A stretch of DNA of 64,000 bases from Gemmobacter aquatilis (GTDB lineage Bacteria; Pseudomonadota; Alphaproteobacteria; Rhodobacterales; Rhodobacteraceae), in assembly GCF_900110025.1 (NCBI RefSeq), contig NZ_FOCE01000009.1, forward strand, positions 1 to 64,000, in the 5' to 3' direction. The position numbers and the translations under genes are program-made. Below the pieces are notes generated by a model. It worked only from the letters and a program-made list of their open reading frames with translations, was not told where the DNA came from and ran no database searches. Each line of letters starts with the position of its first letter. The stretch's first letter is position 1. Below, piece after piece: positions 9,498-18,805 of the stretch.

Positions 9498-9531
9498 GCG
9501 GCAGGGCAGGGGCAACCTTGTCAGTGAATTG

Positions 9532-9569
9532 AAGGGCGCGCGGGTTGCACCGCGCGCCTTTCCCTTTTA
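9532..9569 (+). terminator. Intrinsic terminator-like hairpin between rpmD and rplO
   Basis: GGCGCGCGG (9535-9543) and CCGCGCGCC (9550-9558) pair perfectly around GTTGCA, extended by AAG/TTT, and are followed by TTTCCCTTTT. A second small inverted repeat, CCTACGGA/TCCGTAGG, follows at 9577-9593. This again places a terminator-like structure inside the ribosomal operon. Confidence 0.65.
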
Positions 9570-9673
9570 ATAGGCACCTACGGAATCCGTAGGGACGCCG
9601 TGCAACAAGCAAGAAATGCCGTGTTGGCCCCATCCGTCGCAGGCGGGGCTATTCCGGCCTAGGAGAGTGCGAC

Positions 9674-10150
9674 ATGAAACTTCACGAACTGTCAGACAAC
9701 GCCGGCGCCGCCAAGAAGCAAAAGCGCGTGGCGCGTGGCCCGGGCTCGGGCAAGGGCAAGACCGCTGGCCGCGGGATCAAGGGCCAGAAATCGCGTTCGG
9801 GCGTGGCGATCGGCGGCTATGAAGGCGGCCAGATGCCGCTTTACCGTCGTCTGCCGAAGCGTGGCTTCAACAAGCCGAACGCCAAGCATTACGCGGTTGT
9901 GAACCTGGGCCTGATCCAGAAATTCATCACCGAAGGCAAGCTGAACGCGGCCAATGACATCACCGAAGAGGCGCTGGTCGCGTCGGGTCTGGTGCGTCGC
10001 GCACTGGACGGTATCCGCGTGCTGGCCAAGGGCGAGATTACTTCGGCCGTGACCCTGAAGGTCACCGGCGCTTCGGCTGCGGCGGTCGAAGCGGTCGCCA
10101 AGGCTGGCGGCTCGCTGACCGTTGCGGAAACGGCGTCGGCTGCGGAATAA
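9674..10150 (+). CDS. rplO: 50S ribosomal protein L15
   Basis: L15 is a late-assembly large-subunit protein. The 158-residue product starts [41 protein letters not shown] in the family manner: a Gly/Lys/Arg-rich extension that penetrates rRNA, then FEGGQMPL-type (here [17 protein letters not shown]). AGGAGAG lies before the ATG. secY follows after 119 bases that hold two hairpins. Confidence 0.97.
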   Translation: MKLHELSDNAGAAKKQKRVARGPGSGKGKTAGRGIKGQKSRSGVAIGGYEGGQMPLYRRLPKRGFNKPNAKHYAVVNLGLIQKFITEGKLNAANDITEEALVASGLVRRALDGIRVLAKGEITSAVTLKVTGASAAAVEAVAKAGGSLTVAETASAAE

Positions 10151-10157
10151 TGTTGTG

Positions 10158-10231
10158 AGCGGTCGCAAGACCGCTTACATCAAGCGCAAGTTTTCCCGCG
10201 CCGCCGACCGGAAAGCCCGGTTCGGCGGCGC
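10158..10231 (+). other. Two hairpins in the rplO-secY gap
   Basis: AGCGGTC/GACCGCT with a GCAA loop (10158-10175) is followed by GCGCCGCCGACC / GGTTCGGCGGCGC (10198-10231), pairing with a single bulge around a short loop. No T-tract follows either, so these look like structured mRNA rather than terminators. Confidence 0.45.
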
Positions 10232-10269
10232 TCTCATGAAAGAGACTTGTTCTCGGAAAGAGTCTGGGC

Positions 10270-11625
10270 ATGGCATCTGCTGCAGAGCAAATGGCGGCGA
10301 ACCTCAGTTGGGGCGCCCTCGGCAAGGCGACTGATCTTCGCCAACGCATCTTTTTCACCATCGGGCTTCTGATCGTCTATCGCCTTGGCACCTATATCCC
10401 CGTGCCGGGAATCGACGGTGCTGCGCTGCGTCAGTTCATGTCGGATGTGTCATCCGGTCTGGGCGGCATCCTGAACATGTTCACCGGCGGCGCGATCAGC
10501 CGCATGGGGATCTTTGCCCTTGGCATCATGCCCTATATCTCGGCCTCGATCATCGTGCAGCTTCTGGCGTCGATGATCCCCGCGATGGAGCAGCTCAAGA
10601 AAGAGGGCGAGCAGGGCCGTAAGAAGATGAACCAGTACACGCGCTACGGCACCGTGGCGCTGGCGACCTTCCAGGCCTATGGCATCGCCGCCTCGCTGGC
10701 CTCCGGCGGTCTGGCACATACGCCTGACGCGTTCTTCTATGCCTCCTGCGTCATCACGCTGGTCGGCGGCACGATGTTCCTGATGTGGCTGGGCGAGCAG
10801 ATCACCGCACGCGGCATCGGCAATGGCACCTCGCTGATCATCTTCGTTGGCATCGTGGCCGAAATTCCTGCCGCTCTCGCCAACTTCTTCAGCCAGGGCC
10901 GGTCGGGCGCCATCTCGCCCTTCGTCATCGTTGGTGTGCTGGTCATGGTCGTTCTGGTCATCGCGGCGGTGGTGTTCATGGAACGCGCCCTGCGCAAGAT
11001 CCACATCCAGTACCCCCGCCGTCAGGTGGGCATGAAGATCTATGACGGTGGCTCCAGCCATCTGCCGATCAAGGTGAACCCGGCGGGTGTGATTCCGGCG
11101 ATCTTCGCCTCGTCGCTCTTGCTGTTGCCGACCACGATCGCCGCCTTCTCGCACAGCCAGTCCGGCCCGGTCATGTCCACGATCCTGGCCTATTTCGGCC
11201 CCGGTCAGCCGCTTTACCTGCTGTTCTTCACCTCGATGGTGGTGTTCTTCGCCTATTTCTACACCCACAATGTCAGCTTCAAGGTTGATGACGTGGCCGA
11301 GAACCTGAAGAACCAGAACGGCTTCGTCCCCGGCATCCGTCCCGGCAAGAAGACCGAGGATTATCTGGAATATGTGGTGAACCGCGTTCTGGTGCTTGGC
11401 TCGGGGTATCTGGCGCTGATCTGTCTGCTGCCCGAAATCCTGCGCAGCCAGCTGGCGATCCCGTTCTACTTTGGTGGGACTTCCGTGCTGATCGTGGTTT
11501 CGGTCACCATGGACACCATCAACCAGATCCAGTCGCATCTTCTGGCCCATCAATACGAAGGCCTGATCGAGAAATCGCAACTGCGTGGCAAGAAACGCGG
11601 GGCGAAAGCTCCCACCCGTCGCTGA
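10270..11625 (+). CDS. secY: Protein translocase subunit SecY
   Basis: SecY forms the inner-membrane channel of the Sec system with SecE and SecG; it exports unfolded preproteins and inserts membrane proteins. The 451-residue product starts with a short cytoplasmic segment and ten predicted membrane segments beginning [24 protein letters not shown]. Conserved parts include the plug region [11 protein letters not shown], the periplasmic/cytosolic [11 protein letters not shown] loop and the C-terminal [10 protein letters not shown] tail. It lies between rplO and adk as in many bacteria. Confidence 0.97.
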   Translation: MASAAEQMAANLSWGALGKATDLRQRIFFTIGLLIVYRLGTYIPVPGIDGAALRQFMSDVSSGLGGILNMFTGGAISRMGIFALGIMPYISASIIVQLLASMIPAMEQLKKEGEQGRKKMNQYTRYGTVALATFQAYGIAASLASGGLAHTPDAFFYASCVITLVGGTMFLMWLGEQITARGIGNGTSLIIFVGIVAEIPAALANFFSQGRSGAISPFVIVGVLVMVVLVIAAVVFMERALRKIHIQYPRRQVGMKIYDGGSSHLPIKVNPAGVIPAIFASSLLLLPTTIAAFSHSQSGPVMSTILAYFGPGQPLYLLFFTSMVVFFAYFYTHNVSFKVDDVAENLKNQNGFVPGIRPGKKTEDYLEYVVNRVLVLGSGYLALICLLPEILRSQLAIPFYFGGTSVLIVVSVTMDTINQIQSHLLAHQYEGLIEKSQLRGKKRGAKAPTRR

Positions 11626-11648
11626 CACAACGAGAGGAACGTCGCACC

Positions 11649-12299
11649 ATGGTCAATATCATCCTTCTCGGCCCGCCTGGCGCCGGCAAAGGCACTCAGG
11701 CCAAGCGGCTGGTGGACGAGCGGAACATGGTGCAGCTTTCCACCGGAGACATGCTGCGCGAGGCGAAATCCTCGGGCAGCGAGATGGGCAAGCGCGTGGC
11801 CGAGGTCATGGACAAGGGCGGTCTGGTCACGGACGAGATCGTGATCGGGCTGATCGAGGAAAAGATCACCGGCAATGCCGGCGGTGGGTTCATCTTTGAT
11901 GGTTTCCCCCGGACCCTGCCGCAGGCGGATGCGTTGGGGGCGCTGCTGGCAAAGATGGGGCAGGGGCTGGATGCGGTGATCGAAATGCAGGTGGATGACG
12001 CGGCACTAGTTGCCCGCATCACCGGGCGCTACACCTGCGGTACTTGCGGTGCGGTTTACCACGATCAGACCAAGCCCACCGCCCAGCCGGGCATCTGCGA
12101 TGCCTGTGGCAGCGACAAGATGGTGCGCCGCGCCGATGACAACGAAGACAGCCTGAAGCAGCGGCTGATGGAATATTACAAGAAAACCTCGCCGCTGATC
12201 GGCTATTACTATGCCAAGGGCAAGCTCAGCACGGTGGATGGGCTGGCGGAAATGGACGCTGTTGCAGCGGCCGTTGCGAAAGTTCTTGACAAGTCTTGA
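11649..12299 (+). CDS. adk: Adenylate kinase
   Basis: It catalyses ATP + AMP to 2 ADP and keeps adenylate energy balance in the cytoplasm. The 216-residue product has the P-loop GPPGAGKGT at residues 8-16, the NMP-binding helix STGDMLREA, and DGFPRT near residue 84. The LID domain carries four cysteines (about C130, C133, C150, C153), the zinc-binding long-LID form. It follows secY by 23 bases with GAGAGGAA upstream. The adk position between secY and rpsM is common. Confidence 0.97.
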   Translation: MVNIILLGPPGAGKGTQAKRLVDERNMVQLSTGDMLREAKSSGSEMGKRVAEVMDKGGLVTDEIVIGLIEEKITGNAGGGFIFDGFPRTLPQADALGALLAKMGQGLDAVIEMQVDDAALVARITGRYTCGTCGAVYHDQTKPTAQPGICDACGSDKMVRRADDNEDSLKQRLMEYYKKTSPLIGYYYAKGKLSTVDGLAEMDAVAAAVAKVLDKS

Positions 12300-12316
12300 A
12301 ATCCACCTCTCGGCCC

Positions 12317-12345
12317 TTGACGGGCCTGTGAAAACCCCCTAATCC
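12317..12345 (+). promoter_or_regulatory. Probable housekeeping promoter before rpsM
   Basis: TTGACG (12317-12322), a 17-base spacer and TAATCC (12340-12345) match the vegetative -35/-10 arrangement well. Transcription from here would give a leader of roughly 145 bases with several inverted repeats before rpsM. It would let rpsM-rpsK-rpoA-rplQ be transcribed separately from the spc block. Confidence 0.6.
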
Positions 12346-12498
12346 ACGGCGTCCCGCATGGGAATCGTCCGTGGCTTTCGGGTTTGATCCCGGTTGCCGG
12401 GATGTTCGATCCGGACGGCGTTTAATGCACTCTCGCGCCGATCCGGGGTTGTGAAAAAAGGTTCTGGCATTACGGAACCGCAACAAGAGGAAGAACGC

Positions 12499-12867
12499 AT
12501 GGCACGTATTGCTGGCGTCAACATTCCGACCGGGAAACGCGTCCCGATCGCACTGACCTATATCCATGGCATCGGCGACCATTTCGCTGAACAGATCTGC
12601 GAAGCGCTGTCGATCGACCGTGCCCGCCGCGTGAACCAGCTTTCGGATGCCGAAGTGCTGGCGATCCGTGAATACATTGACGCCAACTTCACCGTCGAGG
12701 GCGACCTGCGCCGCGAAGTGTCGATGAACGTCAAGCGTCTGATGGACCTTGGCTGCTACCGTGGCCTGCGTCACCGTCGCAACCTGCCGGTTCGCGGTCA
12801 GCGCACCCACACCAACGCCCGTACCCGCAAAGGCCCCGCCAAGGCCATTGCCGGCAAGAAGAAGTAA
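12499..12867 (+). CDS. rpsM: 30S ribosomal protein S13
   Basis: S13 is a head protein that contacts S19, the P-site tRNA and L5. The 122-residue product starts [26 protein letters not shown] and has the basic C-terminus [29 protein letters not shown] chose 12499 with AGAGGAAG upstream; the open frame back to 12394 is leader sequence. rpmJ (L36), which precedes rpsM in many bacteria, is absent here. Confidence 0.97.
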   Translation: MARIAGVNIPTGKRVPIALTYIHGIGDHFAEQICEALSIDRARRVNQLSDAEVLAIREYIDANFTVEGDLRREVSMNVKRLMDLGCYRGLRHRRNLPVRGQRTHTNARTRKGPAKAIAGKKK

Positions 12868-12881
12868 GGGGAGGGTAGCAC

Positions 12882-13271
12882 ATGGCTCGCGACAAGACCC
12901 GTATGAAGCGCAAAGAGCGCAAGAACATCGCCGCTGGCGTCGTTCATGTGAACTCGTCCTTCAACAACACCAAGATCCTGATCTCCGACGTTCAGGGCAA
13001 CGCCATTTCCTGGTCGTCCTCGGGCACCATGGGCTTCAAGGGCTCGCGCAAATCGACGCCTTACGCCGCCCAGATGGCCGCCGAGGATGCTGCCCGCAAG
13101 GCGCAGGAACACGGCATGAAAACCGTCGAAGTGGAAGTGCAAGGCCCGGGTTCGGGCCGTGAATCGGCGCTGCGCGCCCTGGCCGCCGTTGGCCTGACCA
13201 TCACTTCGATCCGTGACGTGACGCCGCTGGCCCATAACGGCTGCCGTCCGCCGAAGCGTCGCCGCGTCTGA
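12882..13271 (+). CDS. rpsK: 30S ribosomal protein S11
   Basis: S11 lies on the platform near the E site and the Shine-Dalgarno helix. The 129-residue product starts with a basic segment ([19 protein letters not shown]) and has the signature [39 protein letters not shown] and the tail [21 protein letters not shown] precedes the start. A strong terminator-like hairpin follows before rpoA. Confidence 0.97.
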   Translation: MARDKTRMKRKERKNIAAGVVHVNSSFNNTKILISDVQGNAISWSSSGTMGFKGSRKSTPYAAQMAAEDAARKAQEHGMKTVEVEVQGPGSGRESALRALAAVGLTITSIRDVTPLAHNGCRPPKRRRV

Positions 13272-13286
13272 CGCGATTTTATCAAT

Positions 13287-13312
13287 CGGGCCGCGCATCT
13301 TTGCGCGGCCCG
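13287..13312 (+). terminator. Hairpin between rpsK and rpoA
   Basis: CGGGCCGCGC and GCGCGGCCCG make a perfect 10-bp stem with the loop ATCTTT, followed by GTTGTCTATTTCT, which is T-rich but not a clean tract. It probably reduces or modulates read-through into rpoA. Confidence 0.55.
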
Positions 13313-13384
13313 GTTGTCTATTTCTGATCCTCGGGCGTTTTCTGCTTAGGGACATGGGCAGAGAACAGGTATGGAGGCGATAGC

Positions 13385-14401
13385 ATGATCCACAAGAATT
13401 GGGCTGAACTCATCAAGCCGACGCAGTTGGTCGTGAAGCCGGGGCCCGATGCCTCGCGCACCGCTACCGTCATCGCCGAACCGCTGGAGCGGGGTTTTGG
13501 CCTCACGCTCGGCAACGCGCTGCGGCGCGTGTTGATGTCGTCGCTGCAGGGGGGCGCCATCACCTCCGTGCAGATCGACAATGTGCTGCACGAGTTTTCT
13601 TCGGTCGCCGGTGTGCGTGAAGACGTCACCGACATCGTACTGAACCTCAAGGGTGTCGCGCTCAAGATGGAAGTCGAAGGGCCGAAGCGCCTGTCGATCT
13701 CTGCCAAGGGCCCGGGCGTCGTGACGGCTGGCGACATTTCTGAATCGAATGGCATCGAGGTTCTGAACAAGGATCACGTCATCTGCCACCTCGACGATGG
13801 TGCGGACGTGTTCATGGAACTGACCGTGAACACCGGCAAAGGGTATGTTTCCGCCGACAAGAACAAGCCCGAAGATGCACCGATCGGCCTGATCGCCATC
13901 GACGCGATTTTCTCGCCGGTCAAGAAAGTGTCCTACGAAGTCACCCCGACCCGCGAAGGTCAGGTGCTGGACTATGACAAACTGACACTGAAGATCGAAA
14001 CCAATGGCGCGCTGACGCCGGATGACGCCGTGGCCTATGCCGCGCGTATCCTGCAAGACCAGCTTGCCGTGTTCGTCAACTTCGACGAGCCGGAATCGGC
14101 CACCAAGGCCGAGCTGGAAACCGGGCTGGAATTCAACCCGCTCCTCCTCAAGAAAGTGGACGAGCTGGAACTTTCGGTGCGTTCGGCCAACTGCCTGAAG
14201 AACGACAACATCGTCTATATCGGCGATCTGATCCAGAAAACCGAAGCCGAGATGCTGCGCACCCCGAACTTCGGCCGCAAGTCGCTGAACGAGATCAAGG
14301 AAGTTCTGTCCGGCATGGGCCTGCACCTTGGCATGGATGTCGAGGATTGGCCGCCGGAAAACATCGAAGATCTGGCCAAGCGCTTCGAAGACCAGTTCTA
14401 A
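13385..14401 (+). CDS. rpoA: DNA-directed RNA polymerase subunit alpha
   Basis: Alpha dimerises to start RNA polymerase assembly and contacts activators and UP elements. The 338-residue product has the N-terminal domain (about residues 1-235) with [25 protein letters not shown], a linker, and the C-terminal domain with [51 protein letters not shown] lies before the ATG. It is in its usual place between rpsK and rplQ. Confidence 0.97.
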   Translation: MIHKNWAELIKPTQLVVKPGPDASRTATVIAEPLERGFGLTLGNALRRVLMSSLQGGAITSVQIDNVLHEFSSVAGVREDVTDIVLNLKGVALKMEVEGPKRLSISAKGPGVVTAGDISESNGIEVLNKDHVICHLDDGADVFMELTVNTGKGYVSADKNKPEDAPIGLIAIDAIFSPVKKVSYEVTPTREGQVLDYDKLTLKIETNGALTPDDAVAYAARILQDQLAVFVNFDEPESATKAELETGLEFNPLLLKKVDELELSVRSANCLKNDNIVYIGDLIQKTEAEMLRTPNFGRKSLNEIKEVLSGMGLHLGMDVEDWPPENIEDLAKRFEDQF

Positions 14402-14404
14402 GAG

Positions 14405-14430
14405 TTTGGGGGGCGGCAACGCCCCCCAAA
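14405..14430 (+). terminator. Hairpin between rpoA and rplQ
   Basis: TTTGGGGGGCG and CGCCCCCCAAA form a perfect 11-bp stem with a GCAA tetraloop, starting 4 bases after the rpoA stop. No T-tract follows, so it could protect the 3' end of the upstream message or act as a weak terminator. Confidence 0.5.
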
Positions 14431-14525
14431 TGCCCGCACTGGCGGGGAAAGCCCGGGCAATTCCGCCCCAACGAAGTGGCCCCAACGCAGGGCTGCAAGA
14501 CAAAGCAAAACGCTAGGAGATCATC

Positions 14526-14945
14526 ATGCGTCACGCTCGCGGCTACCGCCGTCTGAACCGTACCCACGAACACCGCAAGGCCATGTTCGCCAACATGTCC
14601 GGCGCCCTGATCGAGCACGAGCAGATCAAGACCACCCTTCCGAAAGCGAAGGAACTGCGTCCGATCGTCGAAAAGCTGATCACGCTGGCCAAGCGCGGCG
14701 ATCTGCACGCCCGTCGTCAGGCGGATGCGCAGCTCAAGGAAGACAAGCATGTCGAGCGTCTGTTCGCCATTCTCGGCCCGCGCTATGCCAACCGTCAGGG
14801 CGGCTATATCCGCATCATGAAGGCCGGCTTCCGCTATGGCGACATGGCGCCGATGGCGATCATCGAATTCGTGGATCGTGACACTTCTGCCAAAGGCGCC
14901 AGCGACCGCGCCCGCCTGGAAGCGGAAGAAGCATCCGAAGCTTGA
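14526..14945 (+). CDS. rplQ: 50S ribosomal protein L17
   Basis: L17 is a large-subunit protein near the exit tunnel. The 139-residue product starts [24 protein letters not shown], the family signature, with [25 protein letters not shown] and [34 protein letters not shown] precedes the start. It is the last gene of the alpha block; a clear terminator follows. Confidence 0.97.
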   Translation: MRHARGYRRLNRTHEHRKAMFANMSGALIEHEQIKTTLPKAKELRPIVEKLITLAKRGDLHARRQADAQLKEDKHVERLFAILGPRYANRQGGYIRIMKAGFRYGDMAPMAIIEFVDRDTSAKGASDRARLEAEEASEA

Positions 14946-14966
14946 GATCCGTCACCCCGGTGACAG

Positions 14967-14993
14967 AAAGGCCCGCCCTCTGGCGGGCCTTTT
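14967..14993 (+). terminator. Terminator at the end of the ribosomal operon
   Basis: AAAGGCCCGCC and GGCGGGCCTTT form a perfect 11-bp stem with CTCT loop, running into TTTTGCTTT. This is a standard Rho-independent terminator 22 bases after rplQ. Confidence 0.8.
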
Positions 14994-15034
14994 GCTTTGG
15001 GCCATCAAGCCCGCGTGACCCCGCCGCGTGACGA

Positions 15035-15063
15035 TTGCGGCAGCCCGGACCTTGCGCCATATC
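15035..15063 (+). promoter_or_regulatory. Possible promoter for the Do-family protease gene
   Basis: TTGCGG (15035-15040), a 17-base spacer and CATATC (15058-15063) resemble a vegetative promoter, 32 bases before the protease start. The match is moderate and no regulator site was recognised. Confidence 0.35.
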
Positions 15064-15094
15064 GGGGGTCACACTGACAGCGACGAAGGCCCTC

Positions 15095-16489
15095 ATGTCC
15101 CGGATCAAGCCCTTTCTTGCGGCGCCGCTTCTGGCGCTTCTTCTGGTCGGCACCGCGCTTGCGCAAACCGTGCCGCAATCGCAGCCCCAGGTGCAGCTCA
15201 GCTTCGCCCCGGTGGTGAAACAGACCGCACCCGCCGTGGTGAACATCTACGCTTCCAAACTGGTGCAGCGCCGCGAAACCCCTTTCGCGGGCGACCCGTT
15301 CTTCGAGCAGTTCTTCCAGCAATATGGCCGCACCACCCCGCGCATCGAAAACTCGCTGGGCTCCGGCGTGATTGTCGGCGCCGACGGGCTGGTCGTGTCC
15401 AACTACCACGTCGTCGGCAATGCGACCGAAATCACCGTGGAGCTTTCGGACCGGCGCGAGTTCAAGGCGCATGTGCTGCTGGCGGATGAGGAGGCCGATC
15501 TCGCGGTGCTGCAACTGGAGGACGCCGCCGATCTGCCCGCGCTGACGCTGCGCAATTCCGATACGGTCGAGGTGGGCGATCTGGTTCTGGCCATCGGCAA
15601 CCCGTTCGGCGTGGGGCAAACGGTGTCTTCGGGCATCATCTCGGGCCTCGGCCGCTCCACCCTGTCGATCGGGGCGGGGCGCGGCTATTTCGTGCAGACC
15701 GATGCCGCCATCAACCCCGGCAATTCCGGCGGCGCGCTGGTGGACATGAATGGCGCGCTGGTCGGCATCAATACCGCGATCCTGACACGCGGCGGCGGCT
15801 CCAACGGCATCGGTTTCGCCATTCCGGCCAATCTGGTGCAGAATTTCATTGATCAGGCGGTGGCCGGCCAAACCCGCTATCAGCGCCCTTGGGCCGGGGT
15901 CACCGGGCAGGCGATGGATGCCGCCATGGCCGAGGCGATGGGCCTGCCACGCCCCGAAGGCGTGGTCATCTCGGGCCTGCATCCCGACAGCCCGTTCAAG
16001 GCGGCGGGGCTGGGCGTCGGTGACGTGATCCTGTCGCTGGAAGGCGAACCGACCGACAGCCCGCAAGAGGTGATGTTCCGCCTCGCCGCGCTTGGCATCG
16101 GCAAGGATGTCACCGTCCGCTACCTGCAGGACGGGGACGAGGAAACCGCGACCCTTTCGCTCATCACCCCGCCGGATAGCCCGGCCCGCGATGCGCGCAC
16201 GCTGACCGGCGATCTGGTGCTGCGCGGGCTCGGCATCAGCCGCATCAACCCCGCCGTCGCCGCCGAGATGGACCTGCCGGATGGCCTGTCCGACGGCGTG
16301 GTGGTGACCGAGGTGGCAGGGCTTGCCGCCCGTGTGGGCCTGCAACCGGGCGACGTGATCACCGCGATCAACGGCACGCCCGTTACCACGCCCGAGGATG
16401 TCGAAACCCTGTCGCAACCCGCCCGCGGCCGCTGGGCCATCGAGGTGCAGCGCCGCGGCGATCCCTTGCTGCTGCGCTTCCGCATCTGA
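15095..16489 (+). CDS. Do-family periplasmic serine protease (DegP/DegQ type)
   Basis: It is a secreted trypsin-fold protease with quality-control roles for misfolded envelope proteins. The 464-residue product has a signal peptide (residues 1-23, cleavage after ALA), the protease domain with catalytic His105 (SNYHVV), Asp135 (EADLAVL) and Ser211 (NPGNSGGAL), and two PDZ domains (about residues 255-350 and 375-464). I chose the ATG at 15095 because it starts the signal peptide; an in-frame ATG at 15035 adds 20 residues of non-signal sequence. rarA follows after 37 bases. Confidence 0.93.
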   Translation: MSRIKPFLAAPLLALLLVGTALAQTVPQSQPQVQLSFAPVVKQTAPAVVNIYASKLVQRRETPFAGDPFFEQFFQQYGRTTPRIENSLGSGVIVGADGLVVSNYHVVGNATEITVELSDRREFKAHVLLADEEADLAVLQLEDAADLPALTLRNSDTVEVGDLVLAIGNPFGVGQTVSSGIISGLGRSTLSIGAGRGYFVQTDAAINPGNSGGALVDMNGALVGINTAILTRGGGSNGIGFAIPANLVQNFIDQAVAGQTRYQRPWAGVTGQAMDAAMAEAMGLPRPEGVVISGLHPDSPFKAAGLGVGDVILSLEGEPTDSPQEVMFRLAALGIGKDVTVRYLQDGDEETATLSLITPPDSPARDARTLTGDLVLRGLGISRINPAVAAEMDLPDGLSDGVVVTEVAGLAARVGLQPGDVITAINGTPVTTPEDVETLSQPARGRWAIEVQRRGDPLLLRFRI

Positions 16490-16512
16490 CCTTCCCCCCG
16501 CGCGGGGGAGGG
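16490..16512 (+). other. Hairpin between protease and rarA
   Basis: CCTTCCCCC and GGGGGAGGG pair (one G-U) around CGCGC just after the protease stop and 15 bases before rarA. Without a T-tract it is more likely an mRNA-stabilising hairpin than a terminator. Confidence 0.4.
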
Positions 16513-16526
16513 CGTAATCTCGCGCC

Positions 16527-17834
16527 ATGTCCGATCTGTTCGACACCCCCGCCCGTCCGCAACCCGAGGCCCCGCGCCCTCTGGCCGACCGCCTGCGCCC
16601 GAAAACCCTGGCCGAGGTGATCGGCCAGACCCATGTGCTTGGCCCCGAGGCGCCGCTGGGCGCCATGCTGGCGGCGGGCAGCCTGTCGTCGCTGATCCTC
16701 TGGGGGCCACCCGGTGTGGGCAAGACCACCATCGCGCGGCTGCTGGCCGATCAGACCAATCTGGCCTTCGTGCAGATTTCTGCGATCTTCACCGGCGTGC
16801 CGGACCTGCGCAAAGTGTTCGAACAGGCCAAGATCCGCCGGGCGAACGGGCAGGGGACGCTGCTGTTCGTGGACGAGATCCACCGCTTCAACAAGGCGCA
16901 GCAGGATGGCTTCCTGCCGCATATGGAGGATGGCACCATCCTCCTCGTCGGTGCCACCACCGAAAACCCCTCGTTCGAGTTAAACGCCGCCCTGCTGTCG
17001 CGCGCGCAGGTCGTGGTGCTGGAACGGCTCAGCCTCGCCGATCTGGAACGCCTCGCCCAGCGGGCCGAACAGGAACTGCACCGCGCCCTGCCGCTGAAAG
17101 CCGAGGCGCGCGAGGCGCTGCTGGACATGGCTGATGGCGACGGTCGCGCCCTGCTGAACCTGATCGAGCAGGTGGCCGCCTATAAAGGCGCCCCCCTGAC
17201 GCGCGACCAGCTTTCGCAACGCCTGATGCGCCGGGCCACGAAATACGACAAATCGGGCGAGGAGCATTACAACCTGATCTCCGCCCTGCACAAATCGGTG
17301 CGCGGCTCTGATCCCGACGCGGCGCTGTACTGGTTCGCGCGGATGCTGGAAGGCGGCGAAGACCCGCGCTTTCTCGCCCGCCGCCTGACCCGCATGGCGG
17401 TCGAAGACATAGGTCTGGCCGATCCGCAGGCGCAGGCGGTCTGCATCGACAGTTGGGAAACCTATGAACGGCTGGGCAGCCCCGAAGGGGAACTGGCGCT
17501 GGCCAATGCGGTGGTCTATCTCGCGCTCGCGCCGAAATCGAACGGCGTCTATGTCGCCTACAAGGCCGCCCGCGCCGCCGCGCGTGACACCGGCAGCCTG
17601 CCACCGCCGCTGCATATCCGCAACGCGCCGACCAAGCTGATGAAGGATATCGGCTATGGCGCGGGCTATGCCTATGACCATGACGCCGAAGACGGCTTTT
17701 CCGGGCAGGATTACTTCCCCGAAGGCATGAAGCGCCCGGTCTTCTACACCCCGCCCGAACGCGGGTTCGAGCGTGAGTTGAAAAAGCGCGTGGAATATTT
17801 CGCCAAACTGCGCGGCAAACGGCAGGGCGGATAA
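16527..17834 (+). CDS. rarA: Replication-associated recombination protein RarA (MgsA) AAA+ ATPase
   Basis: RarA is a clamp-loader-like AAA+ ATPase acting at stalled replication forks. The 435-residue product has the conserved [14 protein letters not shown]-terminus, Walker [10 protein letters not shown] (60-68), Walker [11 protein letters not shown] (112-121), sensor 1 [12 protein letters not shown], and the C-terminal tetramerisation part with [18 protein letters not shown] and [15 protein letters not shown]. The length equals the family norm. It is on the same strand as the protease and probably co-transcribed. Confidence 0.95.
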   Translation: MSDLFDTPARPQPEAPRPLADRLRPKTLAEVIGQTHVLGPEAPLGAMLAAGSLSSLILWGPPGVGKTTIARLLADQTNLAFVQISAIFTGVPDLRKVFEQAKIRRANGQGTLLFVDEIHRFNKAQQDGFLPHMEDGTILLVGATTENPSFELNAALLSRAQVVVLERLSLADLERLAQRAEQELHRALPLKAEAREALLDMADGDGRALLNLIEQVAAYKGAPLTRDQLSQRLMRRATKYDKSGEEHYNLISALHKSVRGSDPDAALYWFARMLEGGEDPRFLARRLTRMAVEDIGLADPQAQAVCIDSWETYERLGSPEGELALANAVVYLALAPKSNGVYVAYKAARAAARDTGSLPPPLHIRNAPTKLMKDIGYGAGYAYDHDAEDGFSGQDYFPEGMKRPVFYTPPERGFERELKKRVEYFAKLRGKRQGG

Positions 17835-17857
17835 CGGCCTGCCATTTCACCCTGGTC

Positions 17858-17963
17858 TAAATACTCACCTTTCCACCGGCAAAGCCGGGCGCGCGGCAGA
17901 AGAGGGGGCGCAGCCCCCATCGCCTGCGGCGATTCCCCCGGAGTATTTTTGCCAGGATGAAAG
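17858..17963. repeat. Convergent intergenic element: inverted GAGTATTT-type motifs around two hairpins
   Basis: Between the rarA and SDR stop codons lie CCTGGTCTAAATACTC (17859-17872 region, minus orientation of the motif) and CCCCCGGAGTATTTTTGCCAGGATGAA (17935 on). Between them are two perfect hairpins: GGGGGC-GCA-GCCCCC (17904-17918) and ATCGCC-TGC-GGCGAT (17919-17933). Each gene thus ends with AAATACTC on its own strand. A similar motif recurs at 43936 and 58711. It may be a terminator or a dispersed family-specific repeat. Confidence 0.5.
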
Positions 17964-17965
17964 GA

Positions 17966-18697
17966 TCAGACGTGCTGCGCGCCGTTGACCTCGATCTCGG
18001 CGCCGGAAATGTAGCTGGATTGATCGGAACACAGGAACCAGATCGCATCCGCCACCTCTTTCGGCTGCCCCAGCCGCCGCATCGGCAGTTTCTCGACGAT
18101 CTTGTCGGTGCCGGGCGACAGGATCGCCGTCTCGATCTCGCCCGGCGCGATGGCGTTGACCCGCACCCCCATCGGCCCGAAATCATGCGCCATTTCCCGC
18201 GTCAGCGCCGCCAGCGCCGCCTTTGACGTGGCATAGGCCGCCCCCGCGAAGGGATGCACCCGCACCCCGGCAATCGAGGTCACGTTGACGACAGAGCCTT
18301 TCGCCGCCGCCAGTTCATCCTTGAAGCCGCGCGCCAGCACGATCGAGGCGAAGAAGTTCACATGGAACACCTGCCCCCAGGTGCGCAGATCGGTGTCCAG
18401 CGTGCTCAGCCGCCCGCCGCCCGGCGCCTTGGGTGAAATGCCCGCATTGTTCACCAAGGCATGCAGCTTGCCGCCGATCTTTTCCTTGATCCGCGCAATC
18501 GCCGCGATGGTGGCATCAGGCGAGGCGAGGTCGATCTGGATATGGTTTTCCTCGCCACCCGGCCAGGGGCAGCGTGGATCGAAGGCCTGGCGCGAACAGG
18601 TCAGCACCCGCCAGCCCTCGGCGCCAAAGCGTTTTACCGTGGCATGTCCGATGCCCCGGCTTGCCCCCGTCAGCACCATGACCTTCTGTTCGCTCAT
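17966..18697 (-). CDS. Short-chain dehydrogenase/reductase
   Basis: It is a classical SDR, an NAD(P)-dependent oxidoreductase of unknown substrate. The 243-residue product has TGASRGIG (10-17) for cofactor binding, NNAG (LVNNAGIS), the catalytic Ser (VNVTSIAG) and YATSK (Tyr-x3-Lys). An arginine-free region after beta-2 with SRQAFDPR suggests NADP preference but this is weak. The ATG at 18697 has GGAGG 5 bases upstream; upstream ATGs at 18712 and 18748 are less likely. It is convergent with rarA and divergent from argB. Confidence 0.88.
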   Translation of the reverse strand: MSEQKVMVLTGASRGIGHATVKRFGAEGWRVLTCSRQAFDPRCPWPGGEENHIQIDLASPDATIAAIARIKEKIGGKLHALVNNAGISPKAPGGGRLSTLDTDLRTWGQVFHVNFFASIVLARGFKDELAAAKGSVVNVTSIAGVRVHPFAGAAYATSKAALAALTREMAHDFGPMGVRVNAIAPGEIETAILSPGTDKIVEKLPMRRLGQPKEVADAIWFLCSDQSSYISGAEIEVNGAQHV

Positions 18698-18711
18698 CGC
18701 AGCCTCCGCCA

Positions 18712-18768
18712 TTTGGCGCCACCCTACGCGCTGGCATGGGAATTGCAACCTTGGCAGGGGGCGCCAAA
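18712..18768 (+). promoter_or_regulatory. Sigma-54-like promoter before argB inside an inverted repeat
   Basis: TGGCATG-N4-TTGCA at 18732-18747 has the GG-N10-GC spacing of a -24/-12 promoter and departs from the TGGCAC-N5-TTGC consensus only by C to T. It points toward argB (start 18806). It is bracketed by TTTGGCGCC (18712-18720) and GGCGCCAAA (18760-18768), a perfect 9-bp inverted repeat. An enhancer site would lie within the SDR gene and was not identified. Confidence 0.45.
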
Positions 18769-18805
18769 GAAGCTACGAAAAACCCCGAACCCCGAGGGCC
18801 CTTCC

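Noticed and set aside
11626-12498. rpmJ (L36) between secY and rpsM
   Set aside because: No short ORF with the CxxC-type L36 sequence is present; the gap holds adk and a leader only.
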